Part shown: positions 1 to 7,518 of the stretch, one piece after another
How positions within the stretch are numbered: the stretch's first letter is position 1
How the letters are laid out: every line of letters begins with the position of its first letter
DNA from: an uncultured Eubacteriales bacterium
GTDB taxonomy: Bacteria > Bacillota > Clostridia > Oscillospirales > Acutalibacteraceae
Assembly (NCBI GenBank): GCA_934491515.1
Contig: CAKSTF010000016.1
Location: 1-43,006 of the forward strand
Direction: 5' to 3'
Length of the DNA: 43,006 nucleotides
The notes under the pieces: generated by a model
What the model saw: the letters and a program-made list of their open reading frames with translations, nothing else
Databases searched by the model: none
What the model was told of the DNA's origin: nothing
Translations under genes and position numbers: made by a program

Positions 1-73
1 GGGTGTCGTCAAGCGGTAAGACACAGCACTTTGACTGCTGCATTCGTAGGTTCGAATCCTGCCACCCCAGCCA
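1..73 (+). tRNA. tRNA-Gln (anticodon TTG), 5' end clipped by two bases
   Basis: Cloverleaf elements are readable. The anticodon arm is CAGCA (24-28) and TGCTG (36-40) around the 7-base loop CTTTGAC, which gives anticodon TTG. The T arm contains GGTTCGAATCC. The 3' acceptor strand CACCCCA (63-69) is followed by discriminator G70 and an encoded CCA (71-73). The 5' acceptor strand should be TGGGGTG, but only GGGTG is inside the window, so two bases lie upstream. It reads glutamine codons CAA and CAG. Confidence 0.96.
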
Positions 74-108
74 AAAACGGCAAGCATCAGAAGATGCTTG
101 CCGTTTTT
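73..108. terminator. Bidirectional rho-independent terminator after tRNA-Gln
   Basis: A 16-bp perfect stem (AAAAACGGCAAGCATC at 73-88, its complement at 93-108) closes on the loop AGAA. It has a T-run on the plus strand and, because of the A-run on the other arm, one on the minus strand. It can end the tRNA transcript and the convergent efflux unit whose last stop is at 137. Confidence 0.9.
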
Positions 109-136
109 ACTTTTTCAACTGTCTGTTTAAACAGCA

Positions 137-304
137 TTATTTAAACAGCAGAACGGCGCACACGGCGGCAATGACAGCGCCGATTACACTGACAACGGAA
201 TAAATCTTTTTAGATTCAGGATCGTGTTTCTCTTTTACAAGATAATAAATACCCGCACCGAGAAGAAGAGGGCCGATTATGAGACCGATTATTTTGATAG
301 CCAT
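137..304 (-). CDS. Small two-helix membrane protein coupled to the P1B ATPase
   Basis: A 55-residue protein starting MAIKIIGLI. It has two hydrophobic segments (about residues 3-22 and 34-54) joined by a short charged loop (KEKHDPESKK). I chose the ATG at 304. It overlaps the ATPase stop by one base (TAATG), and the last ATPase codons carry a GGAGG eight bases upstream. An ATG at 319 would put this Shine-Dalgarno inside the gene. The one-base overlap implies translational coupling and a role tied to the transporter, for example as a small accessory subunit. I recognise no family and no metal-ligand motif, so the function is inferred from context only. Confidence 0.75.
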   Translation of the reverse strand: MAIKIIGLIIGPLLLGAGIYYLVKEKHDPESKKIYSVVSVIGAVIAAVCAVLLFK

Positions 305-2175
305 TATTTTTTCCTCCATTTCAATAAAAAAGCCGAGTTTGTGATAACAAGCACGGAGCCTGCATTATGTACCAGTGCGCCGATAACAGGATTTAACGTT
401 CCTATTATAGCCAAAGCAATCGCAATAAAATTCAGTGCCATCGAAAAGGTCATATTCAGCTTAATAACTGTCATCATGCGTTTGGACAGAGCCACAAGGT
501 GCGGCAACTCCTTGACCTCATCGTCAACCAATGCAATATCCGCCGCGTCCACGGCAATATCGCTGCCCACGCCGCCCATAGCAATGCCTACATTTGCTTT
601 TTTAAGCGCAGGCGCGTCATTAACTCCGTCACCAATCATACAAACGAGCATATTTTTCATCTGGTATTCCCCGATATAATTCAGTTTATCCTCCGGCAGA
701 CAGTTTGCCCGAACCTCACTTATGTGCAGCCGATCGGCAATAGTTCTTGCGGCTGCTTCGTGGTCACCGGTAAGAAGAACAGGCTGTATGCCCATATCAG
801 ACAATGCTGCAATCATTGCGGCACTTTCTTTCCGGAGCGTATCGGAAAGTGCAAGAAAACCGGAAAATACGCCGTCGACCGCAACATAGATAACTGTGCA
901 TCCCCTACGTATATAATCTTCGGCAGACGGTACAGAGCCAATGTCGAGACCGTATCTATGCAGCAATTCGGGGTTGCCGGCAAGTATGGTTTTTCCTTCA
1001 ACATTTGCACACACGCCGCAGCCCGGAATCATCTGAAAAGCACTTGTTTCAGGCAATATTTCCCCCGTTTTCTTATAACAGCTTACAATTGCCTTTCCCA
1101 GCGGATGTTCGGAAAGCAATTCGGCAGCGGCGGCGAGTCGATATATATTCTCTTTTTCCAATTTCTCTGAAAGACTTACCGCAGCAACAACTTCTGGCGA
1201 GCCATAAGTCAGCGTGCCGGTCTTATCAAATGCAATGACCTTTGCCTTGCCGAGTCGTTCCAAAGCGTCGCCCTCCCGAACAAGGAAACCGTGTTTTGTA
1301 GCGTTACCGATAGCAGCCATAATTGCCGTAGGCGTTGCCAATACCAAAGCGCACGGACAAAACACTACAAGAATTGTTACTGCGCGGATGATCCGACCCG
1401 TAATAAGCCATGTCAATCCTGCGGCGGTAAGTGCAATCACCACAATCCAGGTTGCCCGGCGGTCGGCAAGGCCGACAATTTTTGCTTTGCCTGCATCGGC
1501 CGACTGCACAAGTCGTATCATCCGCTGGATTGAACTGTCCTCTCCTACCCTGGTAGCCTCCATCTCGAACGCGCCGAACTGATTGACCGTACCGCTTGAT
1601 ACCGTATCGCCCGCAGTTTTATCAACCGGAAGTGATTCACCGGTCATAACCGCCTGATTGACAGAGGTTTGACCGGTGATTATAATTCCGTCCACAGGAA
1701 CGCTTTCACCGGGTAGGACGCGTATACGATCTCCGATCCTGACCTGTTCTGCAGGAATAATTTCCTCTTTACCGCCGCACACTATCCGCGCCGTCTGTGG
1801 TGTCAAATGCACCAGTTTTTCAATGCCTGCTCTGGCTTTTGCCACCGTCAGTTCCTCAAGCAACGCACCGAGTTGCATAATAAAGGCAACCTCGCCCGCT
1901 GCGAAATTCTCTCCGATACAGACAGAGGCAATCAACGCAAGAGATACAAGCACATCCGCTTTGATGTCAAAAGCGGTCACAAGGCCGATAATCGCCTCCA
2001 GAATAATGGGCAGCCCGCAAAGCACGATCGCGAACCATGCCGTATCAAAAGGAAACGGTTGAATTTTCAAAAGACTGCAAACAACGGCAATACCGGAAAT
2101 TACTAGCAACACAACGTCCTTCACGATACCTCCGAGTCCCAAAAAGCGCTCCAGCCCTTTCATGACCCGTTTCAT
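304..2175 (-). CDS. P1B-type heavy-metal-translocating ATPase
   Basis: A 623-residue efflux pump for a soft or transition metal in the cytoplasmic membrane. Landmarks are the TGES actuator motif (178-181), the transmembrane CPC metal site (273-275), the phosphorylated Asp317 in DKTGTLT, the SEHP motif of the P1B nucleotide domain (355-358) and GDGVND (515-520). It has no N-terminal metal-binding domain. The ATG at 2175 is chosen because it has AAGGAG nine bases upstream. A longer reading frame from 2244 would start inside the -35 box. Metal choice is unclear. Zn/Cd pumps such as ZntA have Lys and Asp in the last helices, whereas here the equivalent places hold Asn582 and His603-Asn604. The neighbouring CsoR-type repressor suggests Cu(I), but that is an inference. 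Confidence 0.93.
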   Translation of the reverse strand: MKRVMKGLERFLGLGGIVKDVVLLVISGIAVVCSLLKIQPFPFDTAWFAIVLCGLPIILEAIIGLVTAFDIKADVLVSLALIASVCIGENFAAGEVAFIMQLGALLEELTVAKARAGIEKLVHLTPQTARIVCGGKEEIIPAEQVRIGDRIRVLPGESVPVDGIIITGQTSVNQAVMTGESLPVDKTAGDTVSSGTVNQFGAFEMEATRVGEDSSIQRMIRLVQSADAGKAKIVGLADRRATWIVVIALTAAGLTWLITGRIIRAVTILVVFCPCALVLATPTAIMAAIGNATKHGFLVREGDALERLGKAKVIAFDKTGTLTYGSPEVVAAVSLSEKLEKENIYRLAAAAELLSEHPLGKAIVSCYKKTGEILPETSAFQMIPGCGVCANVEGKTILAGNPELLHRYGLDIGSVPSAEDYIRRGCTVIYVAVDGVFSGFLALSDTLRKESAAMIAALSDMGIQPVLLTGDHEAAARTIADRLHISEVRANCLPEDKLNYIGEYQMKNMLVCMIGDGVNDAPALKKANVGIAMGGVGSDIAVDAADIALVDDEVKELPHLVALSKRMMTVIKLNMTFSMALNFIAIALAIIGTLNPVIGALVHNAGSVLVITNSAFLLKWRKK

Positions 2176-2192
2176 AGAATCAGTCTCCTTTC

Positions 2193-2244
2193 TATACCAT
2201 AGGGGGTATAAGCATATTATACATATAGGGGTATAGGTTGTCAA
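2193..2244 (-). promoter_or_regulatory. Promoter of the ATPase gene with two CsoR-like operator palindromes
   Basis: On the minus strand TTGACA (2239-2244) is followed after 17 bases by TATAAT (2216-2221), a consensus sigma-A promoter. One palindrome, TATACC-ATAGGG-GGTATA (2193-2210), lies just downstream of the expected start. A second site with the same GGGGTATA half (2218-2235) sits in the spacer and covers the -10 box. Both resemble the TACCC...GGGGTA operators of CsoR repressors, so apo-CsoR binding should block RNA polymerase. Confidence 0.82.
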
Positions 2245-2250
2245 GGGTGA

Positions 2251-2280
2251 TATAAAAAAGCCGACACATAAGGTCGGCCT
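2251..2280 (-). terminator. Terminator of the csoR-like gene
   Basis: On the minus strand the stem GCCGAC/GTCGGC (2273-2278 and 2260-2265) with a 7-base loop is followed by six T residues. It separates the repressor transcript from the ATPase promoter just downstream. Confidence 0.75.
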
Positions 2281-2292
2281 TTAAAGGTTCTA

Positions 2293-2565
2293 TTACATAT
2301 TGGCAAAGCGTTCTACCGCTTTAGTGAAGCCCTCAATCGTTTTCTCAGCATCGCCGTGCTCAATGCCGTCCCGTACACAATGCTTTATATGCCCTTCAAG
2401 GACGACTTTACCGCAGCCGTGCAAAGCCGACTTTGCGGCGTTAATCTGTGCCAGAACATCCTCGCAGGGTACGTCCTCATCAACCATACGGTCGATAGCC
2501 TGTACCTGCCCGATAATTTTTTTTAAACGACGGTGAAGATTCTCTGCATCCATACACTGTTTCAT
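2293..2565 (-). CDS. csoR: CsoR/RcnR/FrmR-family metal-sensing repressor, CsoR-like ligand set
   Basis: A 90-residue all-helical repressor (DUF156). The family forms tetramers that bind DNA when metal-free. Using the ATG at 2565, the Cu(I) fingerprint Cys-His-Cys is present: Cys34 (VPCED), His59 and Cys63 (HIKHC). FrmR and RcnR lack the last Cys. An extra Cys51 is also present. The start is chosen because GGAGG lies eight bases upstream. A TTG two codons earlier is too close to it. The gene has its own terminator, promoter and operator-like site and precedes a metal ATPase, so it most likely represses both. Cu(I) sensing is likely but not proven, and some relatives sense persulfide. Confidence 0.88.
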   Translation of the reverse strand: MKQCMDAENLHRRLKKIIGQVQAIDRMVDEDVPCEDVLAQINAAKSALHGCGKVVLEGHIKHCVRDGIEHGDAEKTIEGFTKAVERFANM

Positions 2566-2582
2566 AACCAAGACCTCCGTAC

Positions 2583-2629
2583 TGTAAGGGGTATGTGTTT
2601 ATTATACTTTTGCGTGTTGTTTTTGTCAA
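2583..2629 (-). promoter_or_regulatory. Promoter of the csoR-like gene with an operator-like site
   Basis: On the minus strand TTGACA (2624-2629) and TATAAT (2601-2606) are separated by 17 bases, an exact consensus promoter. Around the expected start, plus-strand TAAGGGGTAT (2585-2594) repeats the half-site seen twice at the ATPase promoter, which suggests autorepression. Confidence 0.78.
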
Positions 2630-2773
2630 CCATATCGATAAAATCGGCATATACCGAGGCTTTAGGGCTTTTGAAGCGGTGTTACCGACAGAAAAATATA
2701 AATTTCGGAAATTAAACACAAAAATACTGAAAGTATCCGTTTAAAATTTTTTGTGTAAATCAAAGCCTTGATA

Positions 2774-2782
2774 TGGTACAAT
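2774..2782 (+). promoter_or_regulatory. Possible extended -10 promoter of the phosphatase gene
   Basis: TGG-TACAAT fits an extended -10 element 49 bases before the start codon. The nearest -35-like hexamer (TTGTGT, 2751-2756) is 20 bases away and weak. Confidence 0.4.
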
Positions 2783-2830
2783 AGTGACACTATATCAGTG
2801 TTTTAAGACTTTTGAAGGGATGTAACAGCA

Positions 2831-3280
2831 ATGACAAAAATCTTATTTGTATGTCACGGCAATATATGCCGTTCGCCTATGGCGGAATTTATTATGAAAC
2901 ATATTGTAAAACAAAACGGCAAAGAAAATGAATTTTTAATAGATTCCTGCGCAGTAAGCCGCGAGGAACTCGGCAACCCGATATATCCGCCGGCAAAGTC
3001 AGAACTTTTCCGCCGCGGTATACCGATTAACGCGCACAACGCTGTTTTGATGAGCCGTGACGACTACAATCGTTACGATTTGATAGTCGCCATGGACGAC
3101 TCAAACCTGCGAAACATATATCGTATAACCGGCGGCGACCCCGAAAACAAGATTAAAAAACTGCTTGATTATACAGCAGATGGCGGCAATGTTGCAGACC
3201 CTTGGTATTACGGAAATTTTGAAAAAACTTTTGTGGATATATACAAAGGCTGTACAGAACTTTTTAAAAGCATTACATAA
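2831..3280 (+). CDS. Low-molecular-weight protein-tyrosine-phosphatase
   Basis: A 149-residue cytoplasmic phosphatase that removes phosphate from tyrosine (or arginine) residues. The N-terminal P-loop CHGNICRSP places the nucleophile at Cys8, the anion-binding Arg at 14 and the following Ser at 15. The general-acid loop DPWYY has Asp123. Length is normal for the family. The ATG has AAGGGA ten bases upstream. It is a single-gene unit between the metal module and radA, ended by a shared terminator, so its target cannot be read from context. Close relatives include YwlE (arginine phosphatase) and exopolysaccharide-linked phosphatases. I see no kinase partner beside it. Confidence 0.93.
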   Translation: MTKILFVCHGNICRSPMAEFIMKHIVKQNGKENEFLIDSCAVSREELGNPIYPPAKSELFRRGIPINAHNAVLMSRDDYNRYDLIVAMDDSNLRNIYRITGGDPENKIKKLLDYTADGGNVADPWYYGNFEKTFVDIYKGCTELFKSIT

Positions 3281-3283
3281 CAA

Positions 3284-3314
3284 AAATCCCGTTGATAAAA
3301 TATCAACGGGATTT
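3284..3314. terminator. Bidirectional terminator between the phosphatase gene and radA
   Basis: A 14-bp perfect stem (AAATCCCGTTGATA at 3284-3297, complement at 3301-3314) with a 3-base loop and A/T runs on both sides. It serves the two convergent genes ending at 3280 and 3318. Confidence 0.9.
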
Positions 3315-3317
3315 CTC

Positions 3318-4691
3318 TTATCCGAATTTTATAAGCGATATCGCCTCGCGGACATTTTTTACACCGATAAGGTTTATACCTTTCGGGACGTGTTCTATCT
3401 GTTTTAAGCAACTTTTCGGCAGAATACACTCCGTAAAACCAAGACGCGCCGCTTCGCTTACCCTGAGCGCCGCACGGGAAACAGCCCTTACTTCTCCCGA
3501 AAGACCTACTTCACCGAACACAACGGCATTATCATTTACCGGTGTATCGCGAAGACCCGATACAAGCGCCATACAAACCGCAAGGTCGCTTGCAGGCTCG
3601 GTAAGGCGCAGGCCGCCCACAACATTAAGATATGTATCAAGATTTGAAAAGAAAAGCCCTTCCCTTTTTTCAAGGATAGCGAGCAGCATATTCATTCGGT
3701 TATAATCAAAGCCCTGCGCCATTCTGCGCGGATTGCCGAAACCCGTAGAGGTAACAAGTCCCTGAACCTCCGCAAGGATTGGTCTGCTGCCCTCCATAAC
3801 GCAGGTTATAGAGTCGCCGGAAACACCTTTAAGCCGCCCCGAAAGCATTGTGGCGGAAGGATTTTTTACTTCGCAAAGTCCGCGTTCGCCCATTTCAAAC
3901 ACGCCTATTTCGTTTGTAGAGCCAAACCTGTTTTTAACGGCGCGCAGAATTCTGTAAGACTGATTGCGGTCGCCTTCAAAATAAAGTACCGTATCAACAA
4001 TATGTTCAAGAATCTTAGGACCGGCAATATCGCCGCCTTTATTAACATGTCCCACAATGAATATCGGGATATCAAGCGATTTGCCTGTACGCAAAAGCAT
4101 ATTTGTAGATTCTCTTACCTGAACTATACTTCCCTGCGAAGAGGAAAGTTCGGACACGGACATTGTTTGAATCGAATCAACCATAACAAGGTCGGGGCGC
4201 GACATATTTATGTATTCGCAAACCGACTGCGTGTCGGTTTGCTGAACCACAGTCACGTTATCGCCTGTCACGCCAAGCCTGTCCGCACGCAGTTTTATCT
4301 GTGCGGCGGACTCTTCGCCCGCCACATAAAGAATTTTTAAGTTTTTTTCGGTTTTGGCACAAACCTGCAAAAGTATTGTGGATTTACCGATTCCCGGATC
4401 ACCCGAAAGCAGTATAAGAGAACCTTTTACAACTCCGCCGCCCAAAACGCGGTCAAGTTCACCTATGCCCGTACCGAAGCGATGTTCGTCGATCGTGTTT
4501 ATCTTGCTTAAAACGGATGCTTCTGCCTGTGAAATACCGCCCGCAGGCACAGCGCCGGCCTTTTTTGCGGGTGCTGCAAGGCGTTCTTCCAAGGTGTTCC
4601 AACTTCCGCACTGAGGGCATTGACCCATCCATTTAACCGTTTCATAACCGCATTCGCTGCAAACAAACAACGATTTAAGTTTTGCCGACAT
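3318..4691 (-). CDS. radA: DNA repair protein RadA (Sms)
   Basis: A 457-residue RecA-like ATPase that promotes branch migration during recombinational repair. An N-terminal zinc finger has Cys11, Cys14, Cys25 and Cys28. Walker A is GDPGIGKS (97-104). The RadA-specific KNRFGS motif follows, and the C-terminal half is the Lon-protease-like domain with TEPASDLAVC. The start is the ATG at 4691, with an AGGTGA that overlaps the stop codon of cwlD (4697-4699). A GTG at 4700 would lie at that stop and lacks a good site. It is the second gene of a cwlD-radA unit and ends at a strong terminator. Confidence 0.97.
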   Translation of the reverse strand: MSAKLKSLFVCSECGYETVKWMGQCPQCGSWNTLEERLAAPAKKAGAVPAGGISQAEASVLSKINTIDEHRFGTGIGELDRVLGGGVVKGSLILLSGDPGIGKSTILLQVCAKTEKNLKILYVAGEESAAQIKLRADRLGVTGDNVTVVQQTDTQSVCEYINMSRPDLVMVDSIQTMSVSELSSSQGSIVQVRESTNMLLRTGKSLDIPIFIVGHVNKGGDIAGPKILEHIVDTVLYFEGDRNQSYRILRAVKNRFGSTNEIGVFEMGERGLCEVKNPSATMLSGRLKGVSGDSITCVMEGSRPILAEVQGLVTSTGFGNPRRMAQGFDYNRMNMLLAILEKREGLFFSNLDTYLNVVGGLRLTEPASDLAVCMALVSGLRDTPVNDNAVVFGEVGLSGEVRAVSRAALRVSEAARLGFTECILPKSCLKQIEHVPKGINLIGVKNVREAISLIKFG

Positions 4692-4696
4692 TGTTA

Positions 4697-5416
4697 TCAC
4701 CTGTTTTTTGAACTGAAATAATCAATAATTCCCGCATTTACGCAAAAGGCCATTTGGCATTGGTAATCGGGGGTTTTAAGTTTTGAAAGTTCCGCTTTAT
4801 TGCTTAAAAATCCGCATTCAACAATAATTGCCGGTATTGTTGCGTTATACAAAAGGTATGTTGATTTTGTACCTTTTTTAATTACGCGCGTATTATCCGG
4901 CTGCAAAAGATTTTTAACCGCCTCCTGCACCGAAAGTCCCATTTCGTAGGAATCCTCACCGTTACAGCCGTAAAAAACCTGCGTTCCGCTTGCAGCGGAG
5001 GTTGTAAATTTGTTAAGGTGAATACTAAGATACACCGCATTCTTGTTTTCCTGCATCATTTTAAGGCGGTTAAGCATATCGCTTTTCTTTCTGGTCGCTA
5101 TTTTCTGCGAATCGGTGGTATCGGTGGCATCGTCGGTAGTGCGTGTCATCAAAACGTCAAATCCGCAGAATTGCAGCAAATCCGCCGTGTATCCGGAAAT
5201 TTTAAGGTTAATATCCTTTTCTACCGTTCCGTCATGCGCCACCGCGCCGCCGTCAAAGCCGCCGTGGCCGGGGTCGACTATTATAAGCTGCCTTGAACGC
5301 AGCGCACCGGCGTCTGTCTTTATAACATTGCGGTAGGCGCCAAGGGGTGCTGCTGAAATCGCCGCCATAATCAAAACGCCGGACAATATTATAACAGCGC
5401 GTCTGATCTTCTCCAA
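4697..5416 (-). CDS. cwlD: N-acetylmuramoyl-L-alanine amidase, CwlD-like
   Basis: A 239-residue Amidase_3 zinc enzyme that cuts the lactyl-amide bond of peptidoglycan. In spore formers CwlD does this to make muramic-delta-lactam in the cortex. An N-terminal hydrophobic segment (about 7-27) is a signal or anchor. Zinc ligands are visible as His51 (DPGHGG), Glu66 (VEKDINL) and the His of SIHLN. The catalytic Glu is in VECGFLSN near the C-terminus. The start is TTG, with GAGGAAG upstream. Size and single-domain layout match CwlD rather than vegetative amidases. The assignment as a sporulation gene is supported by a possible sigma-E-like promoter upstream. Confidence 0.88.
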   Translation of the reverse strand: MEKIRRAVIILSGVLIMAAISAAPLGAYRNVIKTDAGALRSRQLIIVDPGHGGFDGGAVAHDGTVEKDINLKISGYTADLLQFCGFDVLMTRTTDDATDTTDSQKIATRKKSDMLNRLKMMQENKNAVYLSIHLNKFTTSAASGTQVFYGCNGEDSYEMGLSVQEAVKNLLQPDNTRVIKKGTKSTYLLYNATIPAIIVECGFLSNKAELSKLKTPDYQCQMAFCVNAGIIDYFSSKNR

Positions 5417-5436
5417 AATATCACTTCCTCACAGAA

Positions 5437-5465
5437 ATGATATGATACACAGTGGCTTAAAATGA
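5437..5465 (-). promoter_or_regulatory. Candidate sigma-E-like promoter upstream of cwlD
   Basis: On the minus strand TCATTTT (5459-5465) and CATATCAT (5437-5444) are 14 bases apart. The Bacillus sigma-E pattern is KMATATT-N14-CATACAHT, matched at 6/7 and 6/8 positions. No sigma-A promoter is evident in this gap. Tentative. Confidence 0.35.
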
Positions 5466-5521
5466 CCGCATAAGGAGAATAGAAGCACAGCGCTAATGAC
5501 AGTGACGGCAAAATGATAGCA

Positions 5522-6925
5522 TTACTTCATAAACTCGTACATCGTTTTGTAGCACATATAAACGTCAAGTTTAGCCGTGGTTTCAAAGGGTGCGTGCATA
5601 GAGAGAACAGGCACGCCAAGGTCGACCACGTCAACACCGTGATTTGCAATATACATTGCAACGGTTCCGCCGCCGCCGATATCAACCTTTCCGAGTTCAC
5701 CCGTTTGCCAGATAATTCCGGCGTTATCAAGCATGGCGCGTATTTCCGCAACATATTCGGCGGATGCATCGGAAGTAGCCGCCTTGCCGCGCGCACCCGT
5801 GTATTTTGTAACAACAACGCCGTAATTTAAGAAACTTGCATTGCGTTTTTCCATAACGTCCTGGAAAGTGGGGTCCATACCGGCGTTAACGTCTGCAGAC
5901 AAACATTTTGAATTTCTAAGCGCTACTGTTTCATCGCTGCCGTCATTTGCGCATATATCGTGAACAACATGAATAAGGAAATCGGAATTAAGACCCGTGT
6001 TGCCGTCGGAACCGATTTCTTCCTTATCGGCAAGAATCGCAACAGCGGTTTTTTCGGGTGCTTCAACGTCAAGTATGGCAGTAAGAGCAGGATATGCGCA
6101 AACGCGGTCGTCCTGACCGTAAGAGCCTATCATTGAACGGTCAAGACCCAAATCACGCGATTTTGCAGCGGGAACCGCTTCAAGTTCGGCCGAAAGGAAG
6201 TCCTCTTCCGTAACGCCGTATTTTTCGTTCAAAAGTTTAAGAATATTTAGTTTTACAAGTTCGCTGCCCTCATCGCTTTTAAAGGGCTTGCTGCCTATAA
6301 GAATATTAAGTTCCTCTCCTTTAATGCCGTCGGCAAGCGTACGTTTGCTCTGCTCGGCGGCAAGGTGCGGCAGCAGGTCGTTTACAACAAAGCAGGGTTC
6401 GTCCTCGTTTTCGCCTATGAATACTTCTACGCGGCTGCCATCTTTTTTAACAAAAACGCCGTGCAATGCAAGAGGAACAGCCGTCCACTGATATTTTCTG
6501 ATTCCGCCGTAATAATGGGTTTTGAAAAGCGCCAGATCAATATCCTCGTAAAGCGGATTGGGCTTTAAGTCAAGACGGGGCGAATCAATATGCGCGGCGG
6601 TAATGTTTATACCGTTTTCAGCCTTTTCGCTGCCGATTACGGCAAATGCAACCGTTTTGCCGCGGTTGTTAAAATATATCCTGTCGCCCGCTTTGTACTG
6701 CTTTGTGCGTACAAATTCGGTAAAGCCGCGATTTTCGGCAAGCGCAACCGCAGTTTTTACCGCTTCGCGTTCTGTTTTTGCGTCATTCAAAAATGTTTTA
6801 TACCCTTCGCAGTAGTGCACGGCTTCGTTATAGGTGTTTTCATCCGTGCGCAACAATCCGTTTTTCTTATTATAGAAAAGTTTTTCTTTTAAGGTTTTTA
6901 CCTCGTTTGATTCGTTTACTGACAT
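5522..6925 (-). CDS. M18-family metalloaminopeptidase
   Basis: A 467-residue dinuclear-zinc aminopeptidase of the aspartyl/lysine aminopeptidase M18 family, probably cytoplasmic, releasing N-terminal residues from peptides. The N-terminal half shows ITAAHIDSPRLDLKPNPLYE, where His and Asp bind metal. Further on are GSYGQDDRVCAYPAL and ILADKEEIGSDGNTG with the catalytic and ligand Glu residues. The C-terminal SMHAPFE supplies the last His. The protein length is normal. The ATG at 6925 overlaps the coaE stop by ten bases and has GGAG upstream inside coaE, so it is the last gene of the operon that starts at 9790. No clear terminator follows. Confidence 0.93.
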   Translation of the reverse strand: MSVNESNEVKTLKEKLFYNKKNGLLRTDENTYNEAVHYCEGYKTFLNDAKTEREAVKTAVALAENRGFTEFVRTKQYKAGDRIYFNNRGKTVAFAVIGSEKAENGINITAAHIDSPRLDLKPNPLYEDIDLALFKTHYYGGIRKYQWTAVPLALHGVFVKKDGSRVEVFIGENEDEPCFVVNDLLPHLAAEQSKRTLADGIKGEELNILIGSKPFKSDEGSELVKLNILKLLNEKYGVTEEDFLSAELEAVPAAKSRDLGLDRSMIGSYGQDDRVCAYPALTAILDVEAPEKTAVAILADKEEIGSDGNTGLNSDFLIHVVHDICANDGSDETVALRNSKCLSADVNAGMDPTFQDVMEKRNASFLNYGVVVTKYTGARGKAATSDASAEYVAEIRAMLDNAGIIWQTGELGKVDIGGGGTVAMYIANHGVDVVDLGVPVLSMHAPFETTAKLDVYMCYKTMYEFMK

Positions 6926-7518
6926 TTATCAGCACTCTCCTTCACAAATATTTTTTCAAACAGTTGGGCCGCTTCGGCAATACACTCCTGCGGCGCAGCA
7001 TTGTTATATATAATATAATCCGCCCTTTCAAGATAAAAAGAATCCGGTTTACCGGCGGATATCCGCAGTCGCGCATCACTTTCGGAAATTCGGTCGCGCA
7101 TAATAATTCTTTTCAATCTTGTATTTTTGCTAGAAAGTACGGCTACGGTTACATTGCATATTTTATCAAGTCCGCTTTCAAAAAGCGTAGGTGCGTCCAA
7201 CAGAACAAAATCGCCCTGAATTTTTGCTTTTATTATCTTTGTAATATGCGGCAGCAGCACACGGTTTAAAAGTTCCGTATGTTCCCTGTCTGCAAACGCC
7301 AAAAAGGCAAGCGTTTTTCGGTCAAGCGTGCCGTCGGACAAAAGTATATCATTACCGAAGGCTGCGGTAAGCGCTTTAAGTCCCTCGCTGCCGGGGACTA
7401 CGGCTTCACGCGCCGCGGCGTCGCAGTTTATAACGGTAACGCCCATTTTTTCGGCAACGCACGCTGCGGTGCTTTTGCCGGCGCCTGTGGGTCCCGTAAG
7501 GCCTAAAATCACGCTCAT
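6916..7518 (-). CDS. coaE: Dephospho-CoA kinase
   Basis: A 200-residue P-loop kinase that phosphorylates dephospho-CoA at the 3'-hydroxyl, the last step of coenzyme A synthesis. The N-terminus has the Walker A GLTGPTGAGKST (residues 6-17). The motif NCDAAAREA that follows matches the substrate-binding NxD of the family. LLDAPTLFESGLD in the middle is the CoaE signature (usual form DxPLLFE). ATG overlaps the tsaC stop by four bases (ATGA), with AAGGTGATAG as ribosome site. It lies in an operon with release-factor and tRNA-modification genes. Confidence 0.96.
   Translation of the reverse strand: MSVILGLTGPTGAGKSTAACVAEKMGVTVINCDAAAREAVVPGSEGLKALTAAFGNDILLSDGTLDRKTLAFLAFADREHTELLNRVLLPHITKIIKAKIQGDFVLLDAPTLFESGLDKICNVTVAVLSSKNTRLKRIIMRDRISESDARLRISAGKPDSFYLERADYIIYNNAAPQECIAEAAQLFEKIFVKESADKCQ

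Noticed and set aside
1..108. tRNA-Gln 3' end as an integration site for a mobile element
   Set aside because: No integrase, no repeat of the tRNA 3' end and no foreign-looking genes follow; the adjacent genes are an ordinary metal module.
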